Source: Maylandia zebra (Eukaryota > Chordata > Actinopteri > Cichliformes > Cichlidae). From it: a DNA stretch of 64,000 nt. Position numbers and translations under genes: made by a program. Under the pieces are notes generated by a model that made no database searches, was not told the DNA's origin, and worked only from the letters and a program-made list of their open reading frames with translations. This document shows, piece after piece, positions 22,995-36,399 of the stretch (its first letter is position 1; the number at the start of each line of letters is the position of its first letter). The stretch covers positions 565,501 to 629,500 of the forward strand of contig NC_135181.1 in NCBI RefSeq assembly GCF_041146795.1, read 5' to 3'.

Positions 22995-25900
22995 GTAAGC
23001 AAGCGCTCGAATGTGACTTTATTTATGCGAGTCTACCTGTGTAGAGAGATTGTGTTGTTGGACTTCCTGGATTATTTAAAGGAGACAATAGTTAATTAGG
23101 AAAGGACTTGTTGTGTGTCCCATGCATTGTGCATTAATCCTGGGGGAATATTGTTGTTTAAGGCAACCACCGTCAGGATTCACCTCCTACATCTGCCTTT
23201 TCCTTTCTACTTTGTCTCTCTTTGGCTCTGTGGTTTTGATTTTGACTTAAGAGGTAATCCTGTGAATAATCCTCCTTCACCTGAAGCAATCTTTTCCATT
23301 ACCCAGTTTGTGTCCCCACGGCTCTAAAGGTAGCACAGTTATCATCAGCAGTAAAGACACCACACCTGATTACTACTTAATTAACCAGAGAGAGAGAGAG
23401 AGTCCCAGATCGTGTGGAGAAAGCACTTAGTCACTCAGCAGCTTTTGGGCTGACGTGATTTTAACCTAACACAGCTAACAATGCAGAAGTGGTCAAATCA
23501 ACACAGATGACTGAGATGGAGAAGAAATCAATAAACAATTTTTCCTGTTTTTTTGTGTTTTTAAAAAAAAGAGAAAACAGCACCAGCAGGTTAGTTTGAT
23601 CTGACTGAATAAAACATTAATATTAAGAAGCTGTTTTTCACTTTCAAACCGTGCTACAGAAAAACCTCCAGAAAATCAGCTGAAAGCGCGTGATAATGAT
23701 GATTCTAATGATAATGGTAATGAATGTGCATAATCTTTGGCCATTATCAGTAAAGACGATCCTCGCAGAGACAGGAAGAAAATGGGTGGTTAATGTGCCA
23801 TTCCCAGATAAATGTGTGCACACGAGGGGGATGTTTGATGACAGATGGCTACAGGACAGAGGCGCTGTTTTAACTGTTTTAGAGTTATATCAGTGCCACT
23901 GAACTAATAGGTGGAATGACCCCCCCGTCTCAGTGTATTGGTGTTTAAAGATCATGCGTGAAAGTAATCCCATTTCTAAACCTGACTCCATGTTACTTTA
24001 GATCTGAAACAGGTTAAATCTATAACTCGTTTTATTGCCAAAGCATGTCACGATTTCATTTGCAATTTCTTTTATTTTTGTAAAGAAGCAAAAAAGAAAA
24101 AAGGATCTGCTGCCAGTGCGTTACGAGCATCCTGCCTGTAATCATCTGAAACTGCTTTTAGGATTTCTGCTGCCTACGCTAAAGATTGAACCGATTAAAG
24201 CGTTTACAGGCTTTTTAGAGCCTCTCTGTAAATATTCATTAAGATTTCTTGCTGTTTATTCATATATATGCATATTAATGGGGGTCTGTTTTGTAAAACA
24301 GCAGGTTTACGTGTTATCTGTTGCCCCCGCGCTGCTACACGTACAGCTATTTTGCAGTTCAACACTTCTTTTTTCTGTTTCCTCACTTGGATAAAGTAAG
24401 GAGCTTGTGTGGCCGTGCTAGATTGCTTTCCCTGGGTCCATGTCCAATGGATTCGCACAGGTGTCAACGCAGCTTAACAGCGACCAGATCAATGATGACA
24501 CAATGTCAGCTGCATAACACTCTGCAGAATTTCAGCTGTACAGCCAGAGCCAGTGGGGAATTAATACTGCAGAACTGAGCGCATCATTAAGGGCGTAATG
24601 TCCCTTTTGTGTGAAAACCTTTCATTCTTCTCCAATATTCTTTGTGGATTCACACATTCGATGTTTTCAATGAATGTTTGAGGCACATTCTTTCATTTTG
24701 GGGTCGCATCAAACTAAATAACCTGTACAGGTTTGGGGAATGTCATGGGAGCGTCCAGGTTTCCCTCCGTCTCCCACACATCCAATCCCGGCCCCAGCCT
24801 CAGCCGATGTATGTGCACTACGCTCTGCTCTGCACTGGTGTAATATTCTTTCCAGGCTTTTAATGCACCTTGATCAGGGGTGTGATTTTTTTCCCCCACT
24901 GTGAAGGACATAAGCGACGCAGAGAGTGATTGCTGAAGAGATGTCACCCACGTGAGCGTTTAGCCCCAGGTACAAATCTATTTCCAATTAAAAGAAAGCT
25001 GCTTGAGCCACTGATGGAAACAGTAGCAATGATAAGCTCAGCTGATCTGATGGTGGGAAAGAAACCAGTAATGGATGTGAGGGGTGCAACGTTTCCCCAC
25101 TTAATATTTGGGAGAATTTCAGTGAGACTGTTGTAGAGAGAGAACTGCACCTCCTCGATCGGTGTGCTCTGCAGTCTGCATTCGATAAGGTTTCCTAAAG
25201 AACAGAAGCAACGAGAGATAACATCGTGTTGTTTTCCAGCAGCAGGAGTTCTGATTCTTCCAGCAGATGTGAGGAAGCAGAGATTAAGACAAAGAGAATT
25301 TCAAAGATAAAACCAAATCTGGAGTGGCGTGTCATCACGCCGTTCCTCACAGGATCGAACCCTTCAAACCCTTACCCTGTGGGTGCAGCGTGGAGGAGTG
25401 GCGTCACACCCCCACCCACTCCCTCCTCAAGCTCTTGATATGTGACATCATCACAGTACAGCCATAGGTGTAAATTACAGGAGGTGGGGTCGTCTTCATC
25501 ACTGTATTATTGCATACAGCGCTGGATTATCTTAAATGTGCATTAAGAGCACTTGTGTTATTAGTATTTATGATAAAACTAAGACTATAATGATTGTAGC
25601 ACATGGGTGTGTGCATGTTTGTGTTTTCCATCAATCCTGATGAAACCTTACATAAACCTTGGTTAGGGCACCGTGAGCGCTCACATCCATGTGACAGACG
25701 TAAATATTTGATATAAATCCGATAATCGTCTAATCGGTGACTTTACAAATGTGGACGTTTGTTGAAGTTGAGTGTGTGCGTGCTACATTCGTTACACAAC
25801 ATATTGTAACAGTCGATGCAAATTTGTAATCTGAGTGTCTGATGATCAAATAACCAGCTACAAAAATGCTTAAAGTCTGGAAAATATGATGAGAACAATA

Positions 25901-27055
25901 TGAGGATAACAGCGACAGTATGAATATTAAATCTGATTTTAATTTTAACATATTCTTCATTTTGCATATTTATATTGGTGACAATATGGTATCTAACAAA
26001 TGTATTATGTAATCACAATCAGTGTTTTTCTGGCCAGTTTACCTGCATATAGATCCTGGCCTAACACCAAAGCAGCATGTAGGGCTTTGCTAGTAATAAT
26101 AAAAATTGACAGAAATACTAAAAAATACACTAAAACAACAGAAATACAATCTCACCTTCATGAAAGCCTTTTTTGATTATAAACCAAACATGTATGAAGA
26201 GTTTTAAATGCCGGCGCCAGTAAACCTGACAGTTCTGCATGAAGTTACACAGCCCTGCGCTCACATGTTTGAGGTACCCGATAATAACTTCACTGATTAG
26301 ACATAAACACTGTGCCCAGAATAACCATTATAGAGAGCACTGCTTACTGGACAATGAAAAGAAACCATCACAATACAACTTCACTAAAAACCCGAATGTG
26401 ATTATGATGAGAAAGCGAGTTTTTACATGATGTTTTTGTGATGCTGTGTTTAATGTGAGCGTCCTGACACACACCTGTTGTCGCCTCCTCTCTCCTGTTG
26501 CCCTCCTCTTTGTCCATCTGCCTCCTTTCATAACACACTACTGTATCCTGCCAGTTATATCACTCCGGGATGATAAAAAATTGCTCGTGTAATAAAAGAT
26601 TCAAGACCAACAGAGGGATTTTTTCCACAGCTGACATCGTTCATTCTGAATCAGTTTTAAACTTCTTGGGGAATTTCTCACGGCTCTTATCGGCCGGTTC
26701 TCACTTCCTGTCCTCTCACCCCTTCCTACAAATGTCCCTGCCTACTCTTGACCTCTTTACGTTCCCCGTAACCAGTCAATTTGTTTATCTGTGTCACAAT
26801 AACATTTCTTAAATGGTGCAATGGGCCAGGTAATAGTTCCAATCCTGAAATCTGCTGCAGCCGTGGCAGAAAGTCCAAATCGGATTAAGAGCATTCTCTC
26901 AGATTAGTCGTTTTAGGATCTGCCGGGGCACAACTGCAAGCGCAGCTCCTGCTGCTCCTGCAGGTCCTGCTGGTCTGAACGGTGCGCTGAGTCACCCACG
27001 GTTTATCTGTGGCCGCACAGGCTGGATTTCCACGGCTGATGATCCAGCAGCTGTG
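22995..27055. other. pnoc intron 1, first part
   Basis: Non-coding. A GA microsatellite lies near 23390-23402. No transposon terminus or exon was recognised. Confidence 0.4.
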
Positions 27056-27115
27056 TGTGTGTCTGTGTGTGTGTAGGGAGCCATATGTGGTGTGTATTTC
27101 AGTGGTGTTGCACTG
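27056..27115. repeat. Left copy of a perfect 60-bp direct repeat
   Basis: Starts TGTGTGTCTGTGTGTGTGTA and ends GTGGTGTTGCACTG, flush with the CACTCAG terminus of the element that follows. Identical to 28528-28587. Confidence 0.95.
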
Positions 27116-28527
27116 CACTCAGAAAAAAAAGGTGCCAACTGGAACCAAAAGTGGTTCTTTAGACTGATGCCATAGAAGAACCTTTTTTGGTGCCACAAAG
27201 AACCTTTCAAACAATGGTTCTTTGAAGAACCATTTCTTTCAGTGGTTCATTGAAGAACCTTTAAAGGTGCCCCAAACAACCATCAAGAAATGGTTCTTTG
27301 GGGCACCTTTAATGGTTTTTCAAAGAACTTTTTTAAAAATGGTTCTTTAAAAGAACCATTTGAAGGACCTTTTTTGAGTGGTTCTTTAAAAAAAACATTT
27401 TAAATCTTTCAAAATAAAATGCATCATAAATTGAATTTGAGTAGGGCAAAATAAACACGAGCACAGCATAGACATATATTAATGGTTTATTGTCATTCTG
27501 TAGTTACAAAAAGGCATTTTAACCCTCAGCACAACATCACTACTAATACATGTCACATTAGTGTTTTAAACAGTAATATATATATTTTTTTAATAGTCCG
27601 TGAGTTTTTTCCCCGAAAGTCAAGACCCGCCGCTCGTCTGCGCATGCGCATCCCAACGACTGACCTCCTCCGTCCGCTCCCGGGAGGTTATAGTATGACG
27701 TATTCTGACGTCACTCTCTCTCTCCCTGTCATTTATTTGGCTCGAAACACACATTAACAAATTGCTCAGTGATGAACAACTACTCAGATCATTTACCTAA
27801 GCTGTGCTTTGTCAAAACGAAGTGTGTGTTCATTACACTGACATTCTGTTCTGCAGTTGTTATTTACTTGTATTTTATAATTTGACTTTACATACTGCTG
27901 GGTGGTTTGTAAAGTTTACAATAACTAGTATTATCATTATGCTATATTTTCAAAAATATATAATAATCTCAAAAGTAATGCCTTGGAGTAGAAAATAGTA
28001 ATGCTTTATTAAAATTTAAAACTAAAGTACAGTATTTGAATGTGTGTATTGTGTCTACTGTTTGTTAACTCACCATATTCATAATGGGTTTGCGGGGTTA
28101 GGTGTGTGTGTGTGTGTGTGTGTGTGTGGGGGGGGGGGGGTTAGGGTCTTTAGGCTTTCCCCCCCACCCCTGCCACCAGTATATTTTTAAGCAAATATTT
28201 CTAACTTTTATTTGAATATTCAGTTTCCTACCATCTTCTCTTAAAGGGTAATTGCCAGGTATCCCGCCCTCTCCCTTCGCACACACATGCACACAAAGAA
28301 AACACACAGTATAATTCACAGCCTCGTTATAGTGAGTAAATATTTATGCCATTTACACCATCAAACTTAGATTGCTAAGGATGAAGAACCTTTTGTTCTT
28401 TAAAGAACCATTTGTAATAGCTGAAGAACCATCCACAAAATAAAAAGGTTCTTTGACGTATGATGGTTCTTTAAAGAACCATGAAGACATCTGAAGAACC
28501 ATTTAAGAACCATAATTTTTCTGAGTG
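27116..28527. mobile_element. 1.4-kb element with CACTCAGAAAA ends and GGTTCTTT hairpins
   Basis: Left end CACTCAGAAAAAAAAGG and right end ATAATTTTTCTGAGTG form a short inverted repeat. Both subterminal zones are packed with GGTTCTTTGAAGAACC-type palindromes (27150-27390, 28385-28515). The interior holds a GC-rich block with the palindrome TGCGCATGCGCA (27639-27650, NRF1 consensus) and a perfect CRE TGACGTCA (27706-27713). A (TG)n(G)n run lies near 28103-28140. No convincing protein is encoded. The whole unit is bounded by identical 60-bp sequences. The superfamily is unknown to me. Confidence 0.75.
28103..28140. repeat. (TG)n followed by poly-G
   Basis: Simple repeat inside the 27116-28527 element. 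Confidence 0.9.
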
Positions 28528-28587
28528 TGTGTGTCTGTGTGTGTGTAGGGAGCCATATGTGGTGTGTATTTCAGTGGTGTTGCACTG
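28528..28587. repeat. Right copy of the 60-bp direct repeat
   Basis: Identical in all 60 positions to 27056-27115, starting immediately after the CTGAGTG terminus. Confidence 0.95.
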
Positions 28588-31169
28588 TGTGTGGCACTAA
28601 CTGACTTTGTGATTTTGAAATTTGTTTTTGTGATTTTTAGACAGAACAACTATCGAGTGAAGTCACAGAATATTCTTTAACCATGAAGGTCAATAAGAAT
28701 TTATTTTTACTAGCGTTGGAATTTTAAATGGGGACATGATTGATCATAATGCAGGGAAGGCTAACAGCCCTTTGCAGTAGTATTAACAGTGTTAAAATGG
28801 GGGAGTTATGTTCATATCCTCCTCCATCGTTTTATTCTTGGACTCTTCTAGAACAGGTGTTCATGATTCATATTTAAATATAATCCGTATTTACATTGTA
28901 CTGGACCACAGTGAGTGCATCCACTGTCTAACACAAGCACTTGTAGCTTCTCTGACGCTCTCTTCTGATTGGCTGCCCCTCTCTGTGCGAGATGGCCAGA
29001 TCCACTCATAACTAGAACTAGTAGAGTGACCAAAACTAGACTAACTACTGACAGAAAAACCCTTAAAAAGGATATTTTAACTAAAGAATCTGAGATTAAA
29101 TACAATTGTGGAGGGAATGTTTTAGTTTTTGACTCTTTCTGTCAGCACGAGCAGATTCACAATGAACATTAAAACCAAACGCTTTCTGTTGAAGATAAGA
29201 AGTAAACTGAAAGGAACAGCGGTGAAACTAAACTAATAGGCTGGAAAAAGCAATCTATGATAACTTTGCTCTCGAGGTTTTATCTACTGTTTCGTGTATA
29301 ATCACATTAACACAACCAAGGTTCAGGACGCTTCGTGTTTTTGATCTAATCTGAAATACGGAAACACGTCCTGGAAGTACAGACTAGGAAAAGTGCAGCG
29401 AGTAGTTTGTAGTTATTAAACTCCAAAAACATGATGTCATATTGTAAGAGGAAGCTAATGAAGTTCAATTCAGCATTTGTATTTTTCAGGCACTTTTGTA
29501 AACACGGTTTATTTTTACAATCAGAAAAATGTCATTGAGGTGACAACAGTCTGTTTCCTGTCTCACTTGACCACAGAAACAAGTCCCACGTTCTCACAGT
29601 GGGACTTCACCATGCAGACGTGTGGCTTTCATGCGCTCAGGGGTTGAGATTTGCATTAATGCCTTCACCTTGCTACAAAGGAGGTGAGTGGCAGTCAGTT
29701 TGTTACCTTCAGACGAGAGACATTTAAAAGAGCCTCTCTTTCCAATCTGTGTATTTTCATTTAACAGATTTACTTTCTATCGAAGTCTTTACCCTCATGA
29801 CTCTGGATCATCTAGAGCAGCTGAGATGCAACTTTTGGAAAAAAAATATGTTGTTGTTCGTGAGCACCGTGAAAGTTTAATTTGTCTTAGCTACAAATGA
29901 GTGTGTTTGTGTATTTCCATGAAGAATTCCTTTAAAAGATTGTTTTGTGTGCATTTGTTCACAGGCATCTAAAACGTGTATGAGAATAAGACTTGTGAAT
30001 CAATATCTTTGTCTTTTCCACACAAAACCACACTGGACTATTATCTCAGATCAACACATTTCCCAGAAGTGACTGGAGAGCGTAAGGTCATAAAACAGTC
30101 ATAAATCCCAGAATATGAAGAATAAATCTAACACCATTAATGGTCCGTGAGATTTAATAGGCAGAGAAGAAATTTTAATCATCTTCCCCCTTTTAAGTGA
30201 TCGCATCTTCATGCAATCCATCTTTCATTGCTCCTGGCTCCAGGTTGATCTTAATGACCAGGAGTTAAGATCTCTAACCGGTGGAAAAGGCTGGAAACCT
30301 CTGCAATATCTCTGTAGAGATAACACATCAGCTAAAATTCATAAATGTGGGAAAGCAGAGACGTTGGGAGACGAGTGGAAGAAGAAGGAGGCAGCAAAAA
30401 GTGGGAAAGTACAGAAGATGCTAAAAAGGGAGAAAGAGGGAAGCTGAGAGCGAGGGACCTCTGGGTTATCTATGCATTAGCAGACTCCATTGTGCTCTTC
30501 AGCTTTATGCAGACACCTAATGGATGAGATGGAGTGAGTCAGAGCTTTGTCAGACGAGCATGGAGCTTTTCTTCACATTTGTGACACCGTGGATGCCCTC
30601 TCCACCTTTTATTAAAGCTGCTAATGCTAATTTACCCCATCGTTAGCTTTATTAATTCACTTCACTTTGCAACTTTGTACACAAACGTACAGGATGAATC
30701 CCCCTGTTCACTTGCTGGAAACACAAGAGGGCATTTTTTTCAGAGACCGTATAAAAAGTATTAGCATACTGAGTATGGCTGTGTTTTCATGTGGAGAATT
30801 AGCACATCCTAGTCTGAGGCAGTGGTTCTCAGCCAGGAAAGGCTGGACTGCCCACTCCAGCTTGGGAATAGTTTCTGCTCCCAAGTGGAGGAGCTCCAGT
30901 ATGTTTGGTTCTCCCTCAAAAGTCAGAAACAGTAGAGCAGACAGGCTGGCACAGTGTCTGTGTGGATCTACGCTCCTACCCTCCACCCCATCCCTGCGTT
31001 GGTGTCGTACATCAGCACAATGGCGTCGGTCTAGAATCAACACTGCACCTGACCAAAGAGTTAGCTAAGGCTGTTTAAGGCAAGCCAACACGTGTACTAT
31101 AATGTGAATAACAGCAAATGTAAATTGTTAACCTGGTTATTATACTGAATAAATTATAAGGCAAACACC
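28588..31169. other. pnoc intron 1, nothing recognised
   Basis: No exon, repeat boundary or RNA gene was identified. Confidence 0.4.
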
Positions 31170-31385
31170 TGAAATAGTGCATGTCCAAAGACATGCGCTT
31201 TGTAGGGATAGGTTAATTGATCTAAATTGCCCATGGGTGTGAATGTGAGTGTGAATGGTTGTCTGTCCCTGTGTCTTAGCCCTGCGACAGACTGGCGACC
31301 TGACCAGGGTGTACCCCGCCTCTCGCCCTATGACAGCTGGGATAGGCTCCAGCACCCCCCGCAACCCTGAAAAGGATAAGCGGAA
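31170..31385 (+). repeat. Dispersed fish repeat leading into the GGAT satellite
   Basis: Contains ACAGACTGGCGACCTG, AGCTGGGATAGGCTCCAGC and ACCCTGAAAAGGATAAGCGG. An inverted copy of the same family lies at 59935-60290. The (GGAT)n satellite starts at its 3' end, as is usual for this family. Confidence 0.75.
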
Positions 31386-32452
31386 GCGGATGGATGAATG
31401 GACTGATGGATGGATTGATGGATGGGTGGATGGGTGGATGGATGGATTGATTGATGGATGGGTGGATGGATGGATGGGTGGATGGATGGATGGATTGATG
31501 GGTGGATGGATGGATGGATGGATGGGTGGATGGATGGATGGATGGATGGATTGATTGATTGATGGGTGGATGGATGGATGGATGGATTGATGGATGGGTG
31601 GATGGGTGGATGGATGGATTGATTGATGGATGGGTGGATGGATGGATGGGTGGATGGATGGATGGATTGATGGATGGGTGGATGGATGGATGGATGGATT
31701 GATGGATGGATGGATGGGTGGATGGATTGATGGATTGATTGATGGGTGGATGGGTGGATGGATGGATGGATGGATTGATGGATGTATGGATTGATTGATG
31801 GGTGGATGGGTGGATGGATGGATGGATGGATTGATTGATGGGTGGATGGATTGATGGATGGATGGATGGGTGGGTGGATGGATTGATGGATGGATGGATT
31901 GATTGATTGATGGGTGGATGGATGGATGGATGGATTGATGGATTGATTGATGGGTGGATGGATGGATGGATGGGTGGATGGATGGATGGATGGATTGATG
32001 GATTGGATGGATGGATTGATTGATGGGTGGATGGGTGGATGGATGGATGGATTGATGGGTGGATGGATGGATGGGTGGGTGGATGGATGGGTGGGTGGGT
32101 GGATGGATGGATTGATGGATGGGTGGGTGGATGGATGGATTGATGGATGGGTGGGTGGATGGATGGATTGATGGATGGGTGGGTGGATGGATGGATTGAT
32201 GGATTGGATGGATGGATTGATTGATGGATGGATGGATGGATTGATGGGTGGATGGATGGATGGGTGGGTGGATGGATGGATGGGTGGGTGGATGGATGGA
32301 TTGATGGATGGATTGATTGATGGGTGGGTGGATGGATGGATGGGTGGGTGGGTGGATGGATGGATGGATGGATGGATTGATGGATGGATGGATGGATGGA
32401 TGGGTGGATGGATGGATGGATGGGTGGATGGATTGATTGATGGATGGGTGGA
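31386..32452. repeat. Tetranucleotide satellite (GGAT)n with GATT and GGGT variants, about 1.07 kb
   Basis: Near-continuous GGAT units punctuated by TTGA and GGGT variants. The period of 4 and the lack of stops in this composition produce frames over 400 codons long in all three minus-strand frames (Ser-Ile-His-Pro repeats) and shorter Met-Asp-Gly-Trp frames on plus. None is a gene. Confidence 0.95.
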
Positions 32453-35400
32453 ACACCTGAAATACTTTGCATGTGTTCTGGTGCATTCACACATAGCCAG
32501 TCTGACCGGATTCTCACAAAGTTCATGCATAAAATGGCTCTTAACTTGGAAAATAGTGTTGTCCATCCTTGTTGATGAAGTCTATGAATAAATAAAACTA
32601 AAGTCTGTCACTTCTTTTTTCCGTTATGTAAAACTAAATACACCTTTATGAGCTGTTTTTGAAGTAATACATTTCATAACAGCCTAAAATAAAAAAAGAT
32701 CTGGGCTGAAACAACATTGAAAGGCACTTGTCTGCTGTTTGAAACAATTTGATTACCTTCCTTCAACAAAAAAGTAAAAAACAGATCACTCACCTGTTTC
32801 TGACCTCCACGCTGCCCTTAATGATTTTCGTTACGTTTCTTTAAGGACAGTAAACTGGTAGAAAAATTACCGCAGATGTTTCTGATTGTTCATTTTCAGC
32901 TCTGACAAGAAATGTACTCAGATAACAAAAGCAAATGCATGAGAGCGGTGGCCCTTTTATGTTCTGATTGCTTCCTCTCTGATTCAAAGGGAAAAACATT
33001 TCTCTTGAGGACACGTAAGACTTTCAGGGTCTTAGTTAACTCTAATGGAAGCTCAGGACAATATATGTTTTGGAAAGAACTGGGTAAAAGCATTCATTTC
33101 AGCGAGATGGGAAGAATCATCTGAAAAGTACAGGGACGTCAGGCCCCTTCGTTAAAGCCCATTTTCTTTTTGCTTTCATGTCAGCGTTCGTTAAGAATGC
33201 CAAGGTTTTTATATTTACGCACGATGAAGCCCTGTTTTCGAATACGACTCTCTCCCCGGCTCCAGCGGTGTCGGGAAAAGGCTGTGTAGGGGCCTAGCCT
33301 CCCCGTCAGCACTGTGCATATCCTCCCCCTGCACCCCGTTAACTGCCTTCTCTGGAAATGATATGAAATGTTGAGGATAACTAAAATAGTATTCAGAATT
33401 ATAGGTGGCTAAACTGGATGATGGAGAAGCGAATCATTACAGAAAATCAGGCAGAGAAAGGAGGGTGGTGGTCTGTGGCTCAAAGTGTCACACTAATTGA
33501 GTTTGATGTGATTGAGATGTGGATAAGCTGAGACTCCTGTGGCTCTTGGGCACAGTGGCAGGTCCACACACACCGGGAATGCTTTAATGTCGACTGCTGC
33601 AGATTAATTCATGGTGTCTTTTTAGGCGGTCCACAGCTGTCCCAAAGAAATGCAAACATCATGTTTCCAGTAGCCATTTTAGTGGTTTAAAGGTGTTTTA
33701 TTTTTGTGAGGTTCAATGTCAGGAAGTTCACAAAACAGTCAAGTACTAAAGGTTTTTATGTTTTTTGTGGGATTAAAGGTTATCCTGCAGGGATCACAAA
33801 TGCCTGCACAAAATGATTTTACAATCTAGCTAATCGATGTCATATATTCTATCTGCTTATCTGGGTGCAGGTCCCCTTACAGGGCCGCCTCCCACAGCTG
33901 ACTCCTTTCAGTGGGGAGGAATGGCAGCCCTACCCTCTACCCTGTTCTCGCTCACTTTGCTCATCACTCGACTTAACTGCTTTCAGCCTTCATCAGTTAA
34001 ATGAAGATCCTCTACCCCCCACCGATCTTCAGTGAGCAGAGCTCCGTTAATAAGTAAATCCTGTATTAAATTTGCATTACTATTATTACTATTATTACTA
34101 TTATTACTATTATTACTATTATTATTATTATTACTATTATTATTATTATTACTATTATTACTATTATTACAGGCTCGATCCTGAATGGTAATCTTCATTT
34201 GGACGCACAGTTGTTTGGTGATGTATTAACGTACGTTGTGATCTTAAGACAAACTGTATTGGTATTTAATATGGTGGCGAATCACAACAACAGTTCTCTC
34301 AAAGCCGTTTAACACATTGCTGCGTAGGCTTGTGTGCAAACGAGAGGGCGACACACATCTGAACTCACTGCTTAACTCTGTGTGCATTTCCACATGGCTG
34401 CACCGGATCTGCATTTGCTGAAATATTAACTCATTTTAGACACACAAATCGCATATGCATGAGCTCCCACCAGAAGCAAACGATATGAAAGTGACCACAG
34501 TACGGGAATGACACCATAAAAAACACTACGCTTTGAGGCATATACAACGTGTGTGTACTCCACCTAAAACCTGTTTAGAGATGCAAATAACGGCGCTGGA
34601 CTTTTTGTTAATGAGATGAATTGCAGGGCATTAAGGGGTGCGCGAAGGGGGGGGAAGAGGTGTCCAGGTGATGCAGGAAACACCGACGGCAATCACGCCT
34701 GTGACTGGCCGATCCGTGCAAATCTTTACAGCCAGCTCACTGTTACATCTGCTACACAAATCTCGAGACCGCCCGGTCCATTAATTGTTAATATCCACAA
34801 AGTAATAGCCTTCATTCAAAATGGCCAAAGCAGCAAGGAGTGGTGGTAATTTATCCCCATCAGAGCTTTTAGGAAGCCTGTTCACCACCAAGCAGGCGCA
34901 GGAAAACCCCCCCATCAAATACTGATCTCAAATATTTCTGTACGACTTTAAATCAAAGCAAGTCACCGTGTGGGGAAGAAAGCATCTTTGTCATAGTTCA
35001 AAAATTCGTTTGGTGCGCCCGTTCGCCAACACGTGGGTTATTGCACGCCCCGAGCGGCGCAGCGGCGTTCGTTACATCAACTTTTCAGAACCCCTCATGT
35101 GAAGGAAGCTCAAACATTTTCTGTTCAGGCTGTAAATGTGTTTGTCAATGAGTCGAAGTGCGGCTCTGACTGCAAACAGCTTCTTCACAAAATGTCTTTT
35201 CAAGGCTTTTTGAGTCAGTTTGAAACGTCCTGACTCAAACGAGTGACGCCGCAGCGTCGGGGTTGACCTTATGTAACCCTGTCCTGACACGGTGCAAACA
35301 CTGGGACTGCTCTACATAGATTGCATATCTGCATGTAATGCTGCGCTGCTCGACCTCACAGATATTCAGGCCCCAGCTAAAAATTATAATAATGTTTTTA

Positions 35401-36394
35401 ATGAGCCTTTGAATGTGTGGCGGTCCATTATCTAAAACATTTCACTACAACTATTATTAATGAACAAAACTCCTTTTAACAGTATTCACATGAACACGCT
35501 GTTTGAATATAATTAATGTGTGAAAGGTGGATCTTTGTGATTCTGATGCCTGTCGAAGGCCGACGCCATCACATTTTCCTGGTTTACTCGTTTGTAAGAG
35601 CTGCTTACAGGAGAGCCTAACTATCTGAAATGGGCTTAGTCAGCAGGCGACCAAGTGATCTTTGCAAAGCAAACAAACAGCTACGCTAATGACTTCCCAT
35701 AAAACCATTTCTACTTGTGTAAATGGGCCGGAGTCACACATGACTGCTTTCAGATGCTGCTGACTACGAGTGGAAATGTAACAAAGTGGAAACGCTAATA
35801 TTGTCCTCCGACTCCCACAAAGCTGGTACGCTGTTTAAAATGTAAATAAAAAGAGAAAGCGGTGATTCCCACTCTATTCACACGAGAACACAGAAAACAT
35901 ATCTAACGGGAAAAATCGATCATTTTAAGAAAAATATTGGCTCATTTTGTTGAACGCGTCTGAACACAGTTGGTAGACTTTTCCTCTTCTTTTAGTTTGT
36001 AAATGGGAACCGAGGAGACCCACCGGGGAGAGGAACATCGTCCCAGTCTTCTGTGACTCTGGCTGCTCTGCAGGTCTGCCACCTTCCCCAAACTTCCACG
36101 ACCCCCTAAGTAATCGTGCACGTGCAAACAGCTAGTAAAGACTTAAAGACTGAGACCAGCAGCGCATCTAATAGCACGAGAAAACGGCTGAACGTCCTTA
36201 ATATCCTCCTTCCCTTCTGCTGATTCACATACGTGACTGTGTGGTTCTGTGCTCCCCTTCAGTTTCATACACCTGTAAGGTTTTTAGCTCTGCCAAGCAG
36301 GTTATGTTTTTGGTTGCATACGTGTCCTTCTCTCTGTAAACGTAATAGCGTGAGAGGTTGAATCCTGGTAACATTTTGTCGAGGTGTACAATCC
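32453..36394. other. pnoc intron 1, late part
   Basis: Non-coding. It contains the ATTACT microsatellite at 34074-34171. I recognise nothing else. Confidence 0.4.
34074..34171. repeat. (ATTACT ATT)n microsatellite
   Basis: Alternating ATT and ACT triplets over about 98 bp. Confidence 0.9.
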
Positions 36395-36399
36395 AAACT

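Noticed and set aside
31386..32452. CRISPR-like array
   Set aside because: Short tetranucleotide period without unique spacers, in a vertebrate genome.
31140..32566. Three overlapping minus-strand frames of 412-448 codons, His-Pro-Ser-Ile rich
   Set aside because: They are translations of a tetranucleotide satellite in all three frames; no domain, start context or splice sites.
33983..34198. Asn/Ser-rich minus frame
   Set aside because: Translation of the ATTACT microsatellite.
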